64,000 nt of DNA from Ignelater luminosus. Lineage: Eukaryota > Arthropoda > Insecta > Coleoptera > Elateridae. The notes under the pieces are model-generated. The model saw only the letters and a program-made list of their open reading frames with translations. It had not been told where the DNA came from and ran no database searches. The DNA is taken from contig VTPC01000653.1 of assembly GCA_011009095.1 (NCBI GenBank), forward strand, positions 107,034 to 171,033, written 5' to 3'. Each line of letters opens with the position of its first letter. The stretch's first letter is position 1. Positions 1 to 10,575 of this stretch are shown piece after piece. The translations under genes and the position numbers were made by a program.

Positions 1-495
1 CAGAGTTCCAAAATGACGTCCTTTTAGGACATGTTTCAATTTCGGGAGAAGGAAAAAGTCACAAGGACTCAAATCAGGTGAATAGGGGGGATGAGGAACA
101 ACAGTAATGCGTTTTGAGGTCAAAAATTCACTGATGGAAATTGCTGTGTGACACGGAGCATTGTCATGATGTCTGTCAAAATTTGATGCACGGTGAAAGT
201 GTTTAAATCTAACTGTTCACTCATCATCCTTATTGTTAAACGACGGTCTGATCTCACAAGAGCCCTCACACGTTCAACGTTTTCGTCAGTTTCTGAAGTT
301 GAAGGTCTCCCTGAGCGAGGTTTATCTTCAACGTATTCTCGGCCGTCCAAAAATGATTTGTGCCAGCGGAAAACTTGTGCTCTTGATAAGCACCCCATAG
401 ACCTGTTTCAACTTTTCAAAAGTCACACTCGCGGATTCACCAAGTTTAACACAAAACTGTATTGCACAACGTTGCTCTAAATTCCGATGCTCCAT
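1..495 (-). pseudogene. mariner transposase, frameshifted and internally deleted
   Basis: This is a DD34D-type mariner transposase remnant; intact members cut and paste the element at TA sites. Reading starts at ATG 493-495. The first helix-turn-helix region (NLEQRCAIQFCVKLGESA) is followed by a small frameshift near 395-400, then the second (RPSTSETDENVERVRALVRS, then DRRLTIRM). Straight after QILTD, near base 170, the sequence jumps to the second catalytic motif HHDNAPCHTA in another frame, then to PHPPYSPDLSPCDFF and LPKLKHVLKGRHFGTL at the window edge. About 120 residues holding the first catalytic Asp are therefore missing. The protein cannot be active. Family assignment is firm; subfamily is not. 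Confidence 0.9.
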
Positions 496-659
496 TTCTG
501 TAACACAACAAAAACACAACTTCACTGATGGCGCTGTCAAAAATAATGTGTTAGTTGTACGGAGTTGTAACTCGGACTGAGGAAGTGGAAGCGATAAACA
601 AACCGGTTTAGCACAAGCCGGTAGACACAACGTCGCCAGATCTTTTCTCACACACCTCG
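1..659 (-). mobile_element. mariner-type DNA transposon, 3' part cut by window edge
   Basis: A mariner-like element runs leftward from a terminal sequence starting CGAGGTGTGTGAGAAAAG (read on the minus strand from base 659), preceded by a TA at 660-661 that fits the family's target site. The other end lies outside the window, so length and the second repeat cannot be seen. The element contains one broken transposase, described separately. The terminal sequence resembles the start of the element at 1021 (CGAGGT), but the two differ soon after and are different lineages. Confidence 0.85.
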
Positions 660-1018
660 TATGTGAGTTTTCATAATATTACTAAATGTCTGCTAATTCT
701 GAAAAGAACGTTGTGAGTTTAAAGAAAAATACTAGAAATCTACTCTAAACATTCGAAGATACTAAGTAACCAACATATTATTATAGTACCCTCGTAAACA
801 GTAACGCATAACATTTGCAAGCTTTGTAAGAACTTCAGCAAGCTAAGGATGAACCTTATAATAAACTTAGAGGATATCCAAACAAGAATTAAGGTTCAAA
901 TAATAGAAATTAAACTGAATAAGTAAAATCAAACTTTAGCAATCTCCAGATGAATCGAACTCTGTCTAGACGCAGTCAAACAAGTCGATTTAGCATGTAA
1001 ATGGGCGTTTCTACGACA
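660..1018. other. AT-rich spacer, nothing recognised
   Basis: About 360 bases between two mariner elements with no protein similarity, tandem repeat or RNA signature that I can see. Confidence 0.6.
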
Positions 1019-1020
1019 TA

Positions 1021-2172
1021 CGAGGTATGACAATTAAATAACAAGAATCTTTGTCTAGAACACCATCCGGCAACACTGACGTCTTCCTTACCACAGCACC
1101 ATAAACTTCCATAGTTTTAGTATGCCGATTGGTCGCGTAGTTCGTTAGGAATTTTTGAAGTTCGGTGTGCAGTGACATTCTGTCGGAAGATGCGCGACAA
1201 AACTTGAACAAAGAATCGCCATTGACTTTTTGGTGAAATCCGGCGACAAACCGGCCGAAATTTTAAAAACAGTGAAGCATGTGTACGACGCATGTCTGGG
1301 TGCATCTGTCACAGTGCGTACCGACCACAATATCAAACGTTTGCGCGCGTTAATGCCAGCTGGTTGTCGGTTAATGATTCGGAAGTTGTCGGTTGAACTC
1401 GCTATCAACAAGGAAACCGTTCGCCAGATGTTAACACGATAATTTACAGATGTGGCAGCTGTGAGCTAAACTCGTTTCAAAATTGCTAACGTGCGAGCAA
1501 ACGAATTGCGTCTTTTGATTTGTCAGGATCTCCTTGAGCACGTTGAAGGCGACGGTTGCGGATGGTTGTCGACTGTTATCACGGCAAACGAAAGTTGGGT
1601 CTGTGAATATAATCCAGAAACCCGTCGGCAAAGTAAGCAGTAGGTAGAGGAGAGGAGAGACCGTCTATTAAAAGCTTGAATGTCGCGTTCCCAAATCAAT
1701 GATTTGTTGTTTTTTTTTTTGATAAACAAGGTGTGGTCCACAAAGAATTTGTTCCGCAGAGCCAAAAAGTGAGTAGCACTTTCTACTTGACTGTTCTTCA
1801 ACGTCTGTGTCCGAGTGATACGCATGCGTCTGGATTTCTCGGAGAATGATTGACAATGACAATGACAATGCACCAGCATATTCGACCCTAGTCTCCCTTC
1901 TCTCTCTCCCTTCAGCCCGGATTTGGCTCCGGCAGACTGTTTTCCCTTCCCGAAAATGAAAACTCACTTGAAGACACATTATTTTGATGACGTGGAAGAG
2001 ATTTAAGCTCGTACGACGCAAGTTCTGAGGAACGATTTCGCAATGGGAGTCACGTTGGAACAAGTGCGTAGCGTTGGGGGGGGGGTACTGTAAAGGCATA
2101 GCTGGCTGGGTGTAGCAAGTAATACGTAATAAAATTTATAAAAAATTTTTGTTATTTAATTGCCACACTTCG
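1021..2172 (+). mobile_element. Complete-length mariner element with both terminal inverted repeats
   Basis: The ends are visible on both sides. The left 28-bp repeat (1021-1048) begins CGAGGTATGACAATTAAATA; the right one (2145-2172), read on the minus strand, begins CGAAGTGTGGCAATTAAATA. They match at about 24 of 28 positions. TA dinucleotides flank both ends (1019-1020 and 2173-2174), the expected target duplication. The total of 1152 bp is close to the usual mariner length near 1.3 kb, with the shortfall explained by deletions in the transposase. No later insertion is visible inside. Confidence 0.93.
1190..2090 (+). pseudogene. mariner transposase pseudogene of the 1021-2172 element
   Basis: The frame opens with LEQRIAIDFLVKSGDKPAE (about 1200-1260), loses about 30-40 residues of the second helix-turn-helix region, and resumes at TVRTDHNIKRLRALMPAG. 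It stops shortly after KETVRQMLTR. The catalytic region follows in pieces: TANESWVCEYNPETRRQ (about 1582-1632, first catalytic Asp replaced by Asn), FFDKQGVVHKEFVPQ (from about 1718), DNDNDNAPAYS around the second Asp (about 1850-1885, with a short ACAATG slippage repeat) and SPDLAPADCFPFPKMKTHLK (about 1913-1972). Stops and frameshifts are frequent. It is an old non-functional copy. Confidence 0.9.
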
Positions 2173-2174
2173 TA

Positions 2175-3170
2175 CACTACATACACTTGAGCGAAGACTG
2201 GGCACGGTCGCGGGGTGTGGAAAGGATCAGCGTGAGGCGCGCTGCGATTGTGTGCATTAAATCAATCAATCAATCACTAGAGATCTTAAAATGCATCACA
2301 TGAATTTGTATTGATCTTTTGTGATTAGTGTGTTTTTGAAGAGGCGTTTCTAGAAGGAAGAAACTTCCTTACTATAGACCAATCTAATTTACGAACTTAC
2401 AGAAATGGGGTTTCCTTATATTAACTAAATGTTGAGTAATGCTGAGAACTACCCCGTGAATGTAGAGAAACACGGTGGAAACCTACTCTTAACATTCGAA
2501 GACAATAAATGAGCAACAAATTATTAGTTCGAGGCTACGAATTATGTCATGCCATTTGAGACAAAGAAGAATCTTTAGATAAACAGGGTGACACGTGGTG
2601 CATCTAATGTTAGTTTCAGTCATCGTATTCTTCACTGTGCTGCGTTCAGTCATGGTAAGGAAGTGATCTTGGGAAAGTTCAGTTACATGAGCTCAGCTCC
2701 AAAGGAGACAGGATTGAATAGAATCAATTTCCTTGTCCGATGATGATAACAAAGCTAAGACGTAAACGAGCAGGACTTTCGTTGAGATAGGTCGAGTTTG
2801 CGTTCATGTTAACAAGAACAAATCAGTGGTTGTTGCAGACTTCAATTGGATGAGCTTGATAACTCAAAGACGACATTGAAGAATATCATGTAGAAAAAGG
2901 CTGTTTTCGTTTGTTTATGCTTCTTCACAGGGAGCACTTTTCCAATATCTTTCCAGGGGTGGCCAGTACTATTTTTTGCAGGTTTGCGTAGCCCCTCGCA
3001 TCATACTCTTTCATATAGAGGTCAGCTTGAATAATTTTCGGCCTAACAATGAAAGAGCGAGTTTGAATTTTGTTTCCAAAATCATTATTCTGTTCCTGAA
3101 GTGGTTTAACGAAAGGTCTGCGGTCTTCCTTGATTAAATGAGAAAAGTTGTGACTTTGACTTTGAACTTG
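2175..3170. other. Unassigned spacer
   Basis: No gene recognised. A short GC-richer patch (about 2185-2260) ends in an ATCA simple repeat near 2260-2275. The part from about 2950 may be the worn tail of the mariner remnant to its right, but similarity there is too weak to claim. Confidence 0.45.
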
Positions 3171-3179
3171 AGATGATAA

Positions 3180-3665
3180 CTGGAGGAAGACAAATCTGGG
3201 GAATAGGTTGAAAGTTCCAATAATTCATAGTTGAAATTAAAGATTCACAAAATCCGTTTTGTTGTTAAAACGCCCCAAGCGTTTGGAGATTTTCATACGA
3301 ATACGCTTGTGATCTGTTGTAACAACAAGTGCGACAGCTTTCTGTTTGCAATCCTTCATGCAAAATATAATCTACATTTTTTTTGAAAGCCGCTCATTTA
3401 ATACCATATCGTGTATTTATTCAATTAGCTCCGTTGTTGTTACACTTTTTGGGTGTTCCACACCTGGAGCGTCCTCGAGCCTGGTACGCACACGTCTAGA
3501 TTCAGCAGCCCATCTTTTAACTGTTGATAATGAAGGCGCGAAGGGTCTTCATGCACTTTTATCAACTTCGAATGAATTTCCGTCGGCGTTAAATCATCTT
3601 TTACTGAATAGTATATCATGTGGTTTGCAAGGCGTGTGCAAACCGTATTATTGTACGTCTGCACA
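3180..3665 (-). pseudogene. Highly decayed mariner-like transposase remnant
   Basis: On the minus strand the N-terminal motif DDLTPTEIHSKLIKVHED is readable at about 3560-3615. In another frame it is followed by KRWAAESRRVRTRLEDAPG, the expected segment between the two helix-turn-helix motifs. Lower down are IHDMVLNERLSKK (about 3385-3425) and a broken third catalytic motif STYSPDLSSSSYHL (about 3175-3215). Order and spacing fit a mariner whose middle has been lost or scrambled. No terminal repeats were found. It is a different lineage from the neighbours at 1-659 and 1021-2172. Confidence 0.6.
3622..3644. repeat. Perfect 8-bp hairpin, copy 1
   Basis: GGTTTGCA and TGCAAACC are separated by 7 bases. 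A second hairpin with the same stem lies at 3927-3949. Shared bases continue outside the stem (TGT before it, G/A at the first following positions), so the two look like copies of one sequence. Confidence 0.7.
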
Positions 3666-3926
3666 TTAGTGAGTAACCTTTCTCATTTCAATTGCGCCGC
3701 ATAAATGTGCAATGACAGTCTTGAAATGTCGTTAGCTGGTTTTACCTGCGAGACTGGCGCGATGCGAGCCAAATGCTGTCAGTTTTTGGGAAAGCTTAAA
3801 AGACGCCCCAGTAATGATTGTAATTTTTGTGATTTTGTTGCTTGAGGAGCGTGGACGTGATGACTTACATGGTTGTCAGTCGCAGCTGGCACTGCCACAG
3901 ACATTCTGAGGCAAGAAGACGCCTGT

Positions 3927-3949
3927 GGTTTGCAAGGGAAATGCAAACC
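3927..3949. repeat. Perfect 8-bp hairpin, copy 2
   Basis: Same stem (GGTTTGCA / TGCAAACC) with a different 7-base loop, 305 bp from copy 1. The pair may mark the ends or internal structure of the decayed mariner, or a separate small element. Confidence 0.7.
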
Positions 3950-5928
3950 GACCATCATATGTAACTTTATAATGAAACCTACAGATGCTGCAACTTCCAC
4001 ATTTGCTTAGTGGAAACTTTCGTAAGACTGAGGATATTTTCAACTTTCTTAAATATTTTACATAAGATAGTCTGCTAGGTTGTTCCATGATGACCGTACG
4101 TTAATTTGAATTAATGTCATTTTTTTATTACCAAACACATCATTGTGTCTTTCTACTGAATTTTTATTATTTAGAGAATAGTATCCTGACGAAACCACAA
4201 TTTACTAATCTCTATATAAAAATCTCCTGAAAGAAATTCCGTTATTCTGCCATCGTAATAGTGTCTTAGAATATAATCTTGTACATAGCGCCTATTACCT
4301 ACTGTCCTGAATATTAAACGACTCCGAACACATTGATAGAGCACGAGAAAGAAACTTTCGTAACGTTTTTTAATGTTGATCACGATTTGATCTTACTTAG
4401 TTGAATTTAAAATCTGGAAAGTCATATTTTATTAATTTCACTTTAAAATTTATTACTTAGCTGCGGCCGTGTCCTTTTACCATTTTAAGATTTATGTGAA
4501 ATATCTGGAAATCTTCAAAAGTACGTATGAATATTAAAGAAGAAAAAAAACTTTTCTTTTTAGGTTTCGCTCTATAAAAAAAGTCGCTTAAAAACTATGC
4601 TCACTAAACTTGAAATAAAATAATTTATTCATCTCATCCAATATAAATTATTCATCTGTTAACTTTACAACTTAAATTTCGCAAAAAGAGAAATGGAAGT
4701 CAAAAAAGTAAATTGATAGTTAATAAAAAAGTTAATTGGATTTCTGAAACAAACACAGAGAAACCACCCCAAAAAGTTAACGATTCGAGAGGGGAATAAA
4801 ATTACAAAAAAACGAAAGCATAATAAATAAGAATTCATCATGTCTGCTTTCCTTTCATCTCCTCTCCTTTTATGTATGCGTATATATGCAAAGAATAACA
4901 ACACACCAACCGGTTTTCATTTAAAAAACTTATTTGAATGAAATCCAAGAGGCATCATGGTAGGGCGACAATCACACAAATCCTATTAACCACCCGTCCC
5001 TCGGGGATTTCCAGCTTTATTTGATTACGAAATCGGGAGATAAGCAAAATTCCAGACGTTCCCAGTTTAAAGATCGTTTCAATACTACTCGAATCCAATT
5101 TCCAATATGTTCATGCTTTTTTGAACTAGTTAATATTAGGAGCGTTTTCTTTTCTATCCCTATCGGTGTTGTATTATACGAAGGTACAACGAAAGTGAAT
5201 ATATTTATGGGTAGGAAGCGGACTTGTAAGTAAGCTATTAAAGGAGAACTGTTACAAGATTTGCATTTGCGGATTTGCTCTTCCTATCTTATATTCTCAC
5301 GTTAACGAGTTTGTTGATTAAAAATGGGTTTAAGGAATCTCTGAGAACGCACTATTGTGTATTGCAAATTAAATTAGTGAGTGGTAAGTATTTTTATCCT
5401 TGTGTAATTTGTGAACTAGTTACGTCACTTCTTATTATTATCACAATTCTAGCATAAAATACTTTGAGCTTACTGTCTTGAAAAAGTCATAAACGGGCTA
5501 TTCCTCTTCGACCGATTTACCAGCAGTCTTGCGCTTTAAAAGAAGTTGTATCAGAAGATTTTTTTGTTTGAACAAACAGGGAGAGTGCTAGAAGTTCTTT
5601 GATCGAGGAAATTTACACTGCTCTTTCAACTTGAAGGATTACTTTATTACATAGTTGCGTTTGGCTCAAGAACACAATCATGACCGGCTCACCGTGTAAG
5701 TAAAGAAATGATGAAAGTAGCGGTATTTTACCGACAGCGAAATGGTTACCGCGTCCCATTTATGCTACACCTCTCATGTTTCCTTATAGTGCCAGACTAA
5801 AGCAAGCTCAACGTCACTAATTAGATGACGACGCATCTGGCTATGGAAACCCAGAGGATATAGTAAGCGAACTATGTACGCCTTAGCTCTCCTCGACTTA
5901 CATAGATTCCCTGAGCATTTCCGGGTAG
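3950..5928. other. AT-rich spacer without recognised genes
   Basis: Nearly 2 kb of AT-rich sequence with homopolymer runs. Short open frames on both strands show no recognisable motif. No tandem repeats or transposon ends noted. Confidence 0.5.
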
Positions 5929-5929
5929 G

Positions 5930-6499
5930 ATGACAGAGTCGGTACTTAAGAGTTGTTGTATTTCCCAGACACGTTCAGAAACCGAGCCTATCAAATTACA
6001 ACATGCACTTCCAACTCTGGGGCAGTCGCCTCCGATTGTACCTGGGCATCACATTTTTGAAGATCCTTTCTTGGACCGAGGAAACCAAGCGATGCTGCGA
6101 CATCGTCCAGCAACGCAGCTCCCTCCTTTCGGTTTTGAGCGCCCCGTCCTGGACTATTGTTTCATCAGACTCGTGAAATCGCTTCGCAGTAAAGAGAGGG
6201 CCGTACGTCGGAGGTTGCTTCGAGTGGATCGCTTCCACCCCTTCGGGGAGGTTTGCGAGCTAACCGGAATACCTGCGATAGACACCAGACTCAACTATCT
6301 GCGAGGCAGTTCCGCGAAGAGGGCTATCGAGCAGAACCGAATCGCCGCGATCAACACCCTGAAAACTTCACTCGGTCACATCCCCAGGAAACCCAAAAGG
6401 AAGTTCAAACACCTTCTAGCCGTTCTCCTCGCCCAAGCCCCGGAGCTTTTCGATGACCTCCAAAACATCTTGAAGGTCACACCCCTGACAACCAGATAA
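5930..6499 (+). pseudogene. LINE reverse transcriptase C-terminal fragment (copy A)
   Basis: A 189-residue open frame. Residues from about 75 onward match the end of jockey/CR1-type polymerases: PVLDYCFIRL, then RSKERAVRRRLLRVDRFHPF, GEVCELTGIPAIDTRLNYLR, and a basic tail with PRKPKRKFKHLLAVLLAQAP. The first 70 residues are out of frame relative to the family; the true frame there reads through RLYLGITFLKI near 6040. The palm domain with the catalytic YADD box is absent, lost by 5' truncation. Close matches to the two other copies in this window make the assignment secure as a family, less so as a named clade. Confidence 0.8.
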
Positions 6500-6955
6500 A
6501 CTCATCCCACCCCCGATGCACGGGACACCCATTTACTAAACCTTCAACACTCTACAACCCTTCAAAACCCCTTCCCACCCTCCACAACCTTGCTTTTTGT
6601 TTCAGGTACCAGCAAGACCGTGAAGGCCAACAACATGTCAAGTGGCCAAGTAGACCGGTGCGCCGACGAGATGGTACTCGTAATACGACGGAGAACTGGA
6701 AACTGGACTGACCTCGGAGTCGATCTGCTGAATCCTCATATCTCTCCTGGCCGGAGCTGGGCATGTTTTGAGCGAAAAATCCGCAATCATCCTTCTTTTC
6801 CCATCCTTGGCCGCGTGCAGCAGCGTTCACCAACCAAGCCACCAAATTCCATCAAGGCCGAAAAGGCATATGCCTACAGTGGCATGATTATGATTTTTGC
6901 TTTGCTTTTGCCGGGCACGTTAATTCTTCTGCGGAAGTATCAATCCACCTTCTAA
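5930..6955 (+). mobile_element. jockey-like LINE, 3' end (copy A)
   Basis: The 3' part of a non-LTR retrotransposon: the C-terminal region of the reverse transcriptase ORF followed by about 450 bp of 3' untranslated sequence. It is recognised by comparison with the copies at 28.0-29.9 kb and 41.9-42.9 kb. The untranslated part is shared with the 28-kb copy: both have a GTTTCA(A)GGT(A/T)CCA(A/G)CAA(G) stretch (about 6599-6617 and 29662-29680) and CTACGGAGAACTGG-like words. No poly-A tail or target duplication is visible; the left edge is a truncation near 5930-5950. Confidence 0.75.
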
Positions 6956-7464
6956 CTGTACATGACAGTGAACGGTCTAGGGCCTTCCCAGGGTATGAGC
7001 ACATCTACAATTACTAGTTCGTCGTTAGATCAGGCTTTCTTAATTGTCTATCGTTTTGCCGGAAATATGACTCTTCTCCTCCTCTCTGTGTAGCGAGTGT
7101 CTTCAGACGACCGACAACTCGATCATGGCGCCTGATACGGTTAAAGTGAGTGAAGAGGCAACCCTGGCACATGTGAGAAAGATTTTCAACTCTGTTGCAC
7201 CCCGCTTGGCATCGGCGTTGTGGCGATGGATTTGATGGAATAGGAGAACACGAGTCTTTCTCCCCAGGTGCGTCTCATCGTAGATCTAGAGGTCCCAAAC
7301 AAAGCTGACCAGCTTGTCAGCTTTTGCCAGAGTTTCTCGCATTGCGGACTTGCATTAGCAGGCAGCCGTCTGGTCCTCCGAGTGAGGATCGCCAAAAAAC
7401 TGAACACTTAGGATCAAGGCATCCTTACATGTACAGTTTAGATGAAGAGCTGTCCTTACAAATA
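6956..7464. other. GC-richer unassigned segment
   Basis: This stretch (notably 7120-7400) is less AT-rich than its surroundings and looks like decayed coding sequence, for example a plus-strand frame reading VKVSEEATLAHVRKIF near 7140. I cannot name it. It could be a LINE ORF1 remnant tied to copy A, or unrelated. Confidence 0.3.
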
Positions 7465-8639
7465 AAGGGCGCTATAAAAGTTTTGCATTACAGGTTTGTT
7501 TATTGAATTCTTTCAAAGTAATTTCCACTACATTCAATACACTTCTCCATTCGCCGAAACCAGTCCTTAAACCAGCTCTGCCACGTTTCATCCGGGAGTG
7601 AGGCACACTCGTTGTCCCAAGCCTTCAGAAGGTCCTCGTCACTAGAAAACCGTTTTCCTTTCAGTTTTATTTTCACATGAGGGAATAAAGTCACAGGGAG
7701 CAAGGTCTGGACTGTAAGGAGGATGCTCAAGAAGGTTCAGTTTAGTATTGGTTAAATAATCGGTGCAGGCTTTGGCGCGATGTGCAGGCACTGTTCATTG
7801 TACCACTTAGCTGTGACTGTCTTCTGTGTGTTCAAAACGACACGCTCTACAATTCCGCTGGATTTGAAAAATACAGCTATCATTTTTTTCTTAACAGATC
7901 GGGATTTTCTGACAGCTACGGGTGTGTCCTCATCATCAAAGACCCAAACTTTGTTTTGAGCCTTGGTCGGCACGTCGTAATAGTACAGGCAAGTCTCGTC
8001 ACCTGTCACGATGCTGTTCACATGCTAAGATTGTCCCTAATCAAACATTTTCAGCATCTTTCGGCACCAAGTCACACGACGAGTCATCTGCTCTTCCGTC
8101 AGAATATACGGCACCCAGAGAAAACAAAGTTTCTTTACTTGTAAATGGTCACGCAGAATGGAATGAATTTGCTGGTGCATGAAGGTGTAAGGTCTCCTCT
8201 ATCCGCCGGTATGTCACTCGCCGGTCTTCGTCAAGCATTTGCCTCACAGCCGTAATGTTTTCCTCTGTTACTGACGTTCGCCGAATTCCTTCCCTCTCAG
8301 CGTCCTCCAGAGTGAAATTGCCCCTTTGGAATTCTCTGTACTACCTGAATATAGTCGTACGATGTGGGCAATCATTATTCAATGCCGGCGTCATTTCTTC
8401 TGAGCACTGGTCTATGCTTAAACCACGCACAAAGTTATACCGCAAAACTGCCCTTATCTCACTACGTGACCACGATGCCATAGTCCGCACTTTACACCGT
8501 CACTGCGAATGAACAACTGAGCCCACAGACGTGTTGCTGGCGGCTATTATGCAAGCATGGACATGTCTGAATATGCAGTAACATGAAGCCTCCTACGTTT
8601 TTTTGTTAAGTCACATTGTAAAACTTTTATAGTGCCCTA
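7465..8639 (-). mobile_element. mariner-type element with both terminal inverted repeats
   Basis: The left end (plus strand) reads AAGGGCGCTATAAAAGTTTT from 7465; the right end, read on the minus strand from 8639, gives TAGGGCACTATAAAAGTTTT. TA lies outside both (7463-7464 and 8640-8641). The length is 1175 bp and one transposase remnant is inside on the minus strand. The terminal repeats differ completely from those of the 1021-2172 element, so this is a separate mariner lineage. Confidence 0.92.
7500..8481 (-). pseudogene. mariner transposase pseudogene lacking the second catalytic Asp
   Basis: The start is ATG 8479-8481 (MASWSRSEIRAVLRYNFVRG), 158 bp inside the right end. The N-terminal DNA-binding part has one in-frame TAG near 8350 and a one-base insertion near 8180. 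It continues through LHLHAP and TEEQMTRRVTWCRKMLKMFD. The first catalytic motif TGDETCLYYYDVPTK is intact at about 7960-8010, followed by SRSVKKKMIAVFFKSSGIVE. After WYNEQCL (about 7785) about 30 residues containing HHDNAP are missing; the sequence resumes with a TDYLTNTKLNLLEHPPYSPD segment in another frame and ends KWFRR-like ... ECSGNYFERIQ at 7500. Intact otherwise, but catalytically dead. Confidence 0.92.
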
Positions 8640-8819
8640 TATGCACAAAGCGATCTGCGTATTTAAGAACTTGTTTGATAACTGCAGCGTTCATCAGTGC
8701 AGAGAGGAGGAGGGGGAGAAGGTACTGTTTTAGCAAAACGTTTTGATTCGGACAAGTTTGACTTTAAGATCGAATTGTGCCCATACAGTTATACTTGAGG
8801 CCTAGATAAGATGTAAAGT

Positions 8820-9105
8820 CTTCGGGAGACAACTGTCGATGCAAACAAGATTTTCTTACCGGCTGCAGTGCAAACTGCCAGAGCTTTTTTGGTCGGATTT
8901 AATTTTAGATCTTTTGTTTCAAAGAATGTATCACTACGCTAGGCATGTCACTTTAGTGTGTTCGTTCAGTGGCTCCCAACTTTTCTATTAATTCATGTAT
9001 AACCAGATTGAACAAGATAGGAGACAGGGGGTCACCTTGTTTTAAACCTCGGGTAATATCTGTCCAGGAAGTTTCGGACAGATCAAATCCCTCAACCTGG
9101 AATCA
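8820..9105 (-). pseudogene. R2-like LINE reverse transcriptase fragment
   Basis: On the minus strand RGLKQGDPLSPILFNLV is readable at about 8995-9045, followed by IHELIEKLG. This is reverse transcriptase motif B with its usual continuation in R2/R4-like and related non-LTR elements. Further on, ETKDLKLNPTKKALAVCTA (about 8860-8920) matches the segment after the catalytic YADD box. The YADD box itself, expected between them, is missing, with only about 80 bp separating the two. No ends, tail or upstream coding sequence could be traced. The clade is inferred only from the style of motif B. Confidence 0.65.
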
Positions 9106-9500
9106 ACGAAATACTTCCGGAATACCTTTTCAAATTGAAAGAACATTGAAATGAGATCAAAATGTATCTCTTATGATATACGTTTAAGTAAACGGCAATT
9201 AAAAGCAGACACTTTTTTTTTCTAATTAATGCTTACATGAAGTAATACTCTTGTATTCTTTCTTTTTTTTTATTTGATGAAAAAAAATACTTTACACAAT
9301 TTTTGATGCATTTTTCTCTTATTTACAGGTTCGTATTTCCACTTCATTTTGGTGTTTCCCAAGCTGATTGGTATGTCAAACATCTATTTTTCTTTTTGGT
9401 TTAGAAGACTGTAATAAGACAATCAAATAGTTATCTGGTGTAATTTAATGTTTTTAAATTAATATCTGGATATCCAATATCGAAAACAAATTAATTAGAG
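9106..9500. other. AT-rich spacer
   Basis: AT-rich with T-runs near 9208-9270; nothing recognised. It ends at the abrupt GC-rich start of the first mosaic repeat island. Confidence 0.5.
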
Positions 9501-9502
9501 GC

Positions 9503-10212
9503 CTGCACGCACCTTTGCGCAGCCTAGATCGAGCCGCGATCTTTAAAGGGTACTCCAGACCTGTCGTTTGGTCCTATGGGGTCTCTCGGCCCTGTCAGGC
9601 CGTTCGAGCTTGTCGAATTGTTCAAGGGTCTCGAACCTGCTTCGGGCTCTTCGGACTTGTCGGGCCCTACTGGCCTGTCGCGCTTTACCGGCCTGTCGGG
9701 CTTTTCAGGCTGTTTGGGCTTGCCGGATCTGTCGATCTTATCTGGTCGGTTAGGCTTCTCGGGCTATTATTTTCGTTACTGATCCGAAGAGGACCGGACC
9801 GAGATCTTTGTACTGGACCGCATCGGAGGATTGTCATACTGACTGTAAAGGGAAAAATCTTCGTACTGTACCAGACCGAGAATTTTTTTCTCACTTTAAA
9901 AGGACACTCCGGCCCTGTCGGGTTATTTTGTCTTATAGGACCTCTAGGACCTTTCAGATTTCCTGGCCCTGTCGGGTCATTTGAGCCGGACTGAACAGAA
10001 AGGTAGAATTTTAAAACTTTAGCACTTTTTGTCTCTCAGTAAGACGAATGTTATTTTTGTACAAACTGGCGCTGGATTTTTGGCCGAGTTAGGGTGTAGA
10101 TCGAACGACCTGACAGGGCCAGGAGGTCCGACAGGCAATACAGGTTCGTTTGAGCTTCTCGTGTCTTTCGGGGATCTTGGACCTGCAAGGCTCCTAGGTC
10201 CTGTCGAGCAAG
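9503..10212 (+). repeat. Mosaic GC-rich repeat, island 1
   Basis: The island starts with a GCCTGCACG word and then holds degenerate 17-19 bp words of the type CCTGTCGGGTCGTTCGAG (about 9550-9770). An AT-richer block follows (9770-10070) with several variants of TTATTTTTGTACTG...GACCGAGA and AAGACGAATGTTATTTTTGT. A second GC-rich block lies at 10080-10210. The words read open in several frames on both strands, giving glycine/proline/leucine-rich or basic peptides without conserved start or domain. I regard it as non-coding repeat. The same words recur in the islands at 13.8, 14.4-17.4, 20.4, 25.3 and 46.7 kb. Confidence 0.85.
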
Positions 10213-10575
10213 TAACTGCAAATAACATATTTTTATAAATTTGGTAGTTTAAGTGTCTAAGTCATTAGGTCGTTTTTTTATTATTGAGGCGTTTTGCAAT
10301 TTTTCTCGCTGAAACAAAAATTGTTGCTGGTGACATTAAATGTGCCGGCCTATTCAAGATTATGTAAACTCATCTGCTAAAATTTACGTTAGCTTATCGT
10401 CAAGTTACTCGTTATTTCTGTTGACATCGAACATTCCGGCCTGTTCAAGATTATGTGAATTCGTCTGATAAAATTTAAGTTAACTCAGAGAAAGACGAGG
10501 CTGCAAATCGTCAAATGACTTGCTATTTCTGCTGAAATTAAACGTGACTGCCTATTCACGATTATAAAACAAGAT
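10213..10575 (+). repeat. AT-rich tandem module adjoining island 1
   Basis: About three diverged copies of a 95-111 bp unit start near 10324, 10419 and 10530, each with a GCCTATTCAAGATTATGT-like core and a preceding TTATTTCTGYTG word. The first part (10213-10420) is strongly similar, in reverse orientation, to 17450-17680, the sequence adjoining island 3. The module is therefore part of, or regularly associated with, the mosaic family. Confidence 0.8.

Noticed and set aside
7186..7407. Minus-strand 73-codon frame as a gene
   Set aside because: No motif, no partner, and the plus strand looks equally coding-like. Left as unassigned.
9515..9994. Collagen-like or Gly/Leu-rich protein gene in the mosaic islands
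   Set aside because: Open frames occur on both strands and in several frames, the G-x-P texture is irregular, and there is no signal peptide or conserved start. A period near 18 bp explains the openness.
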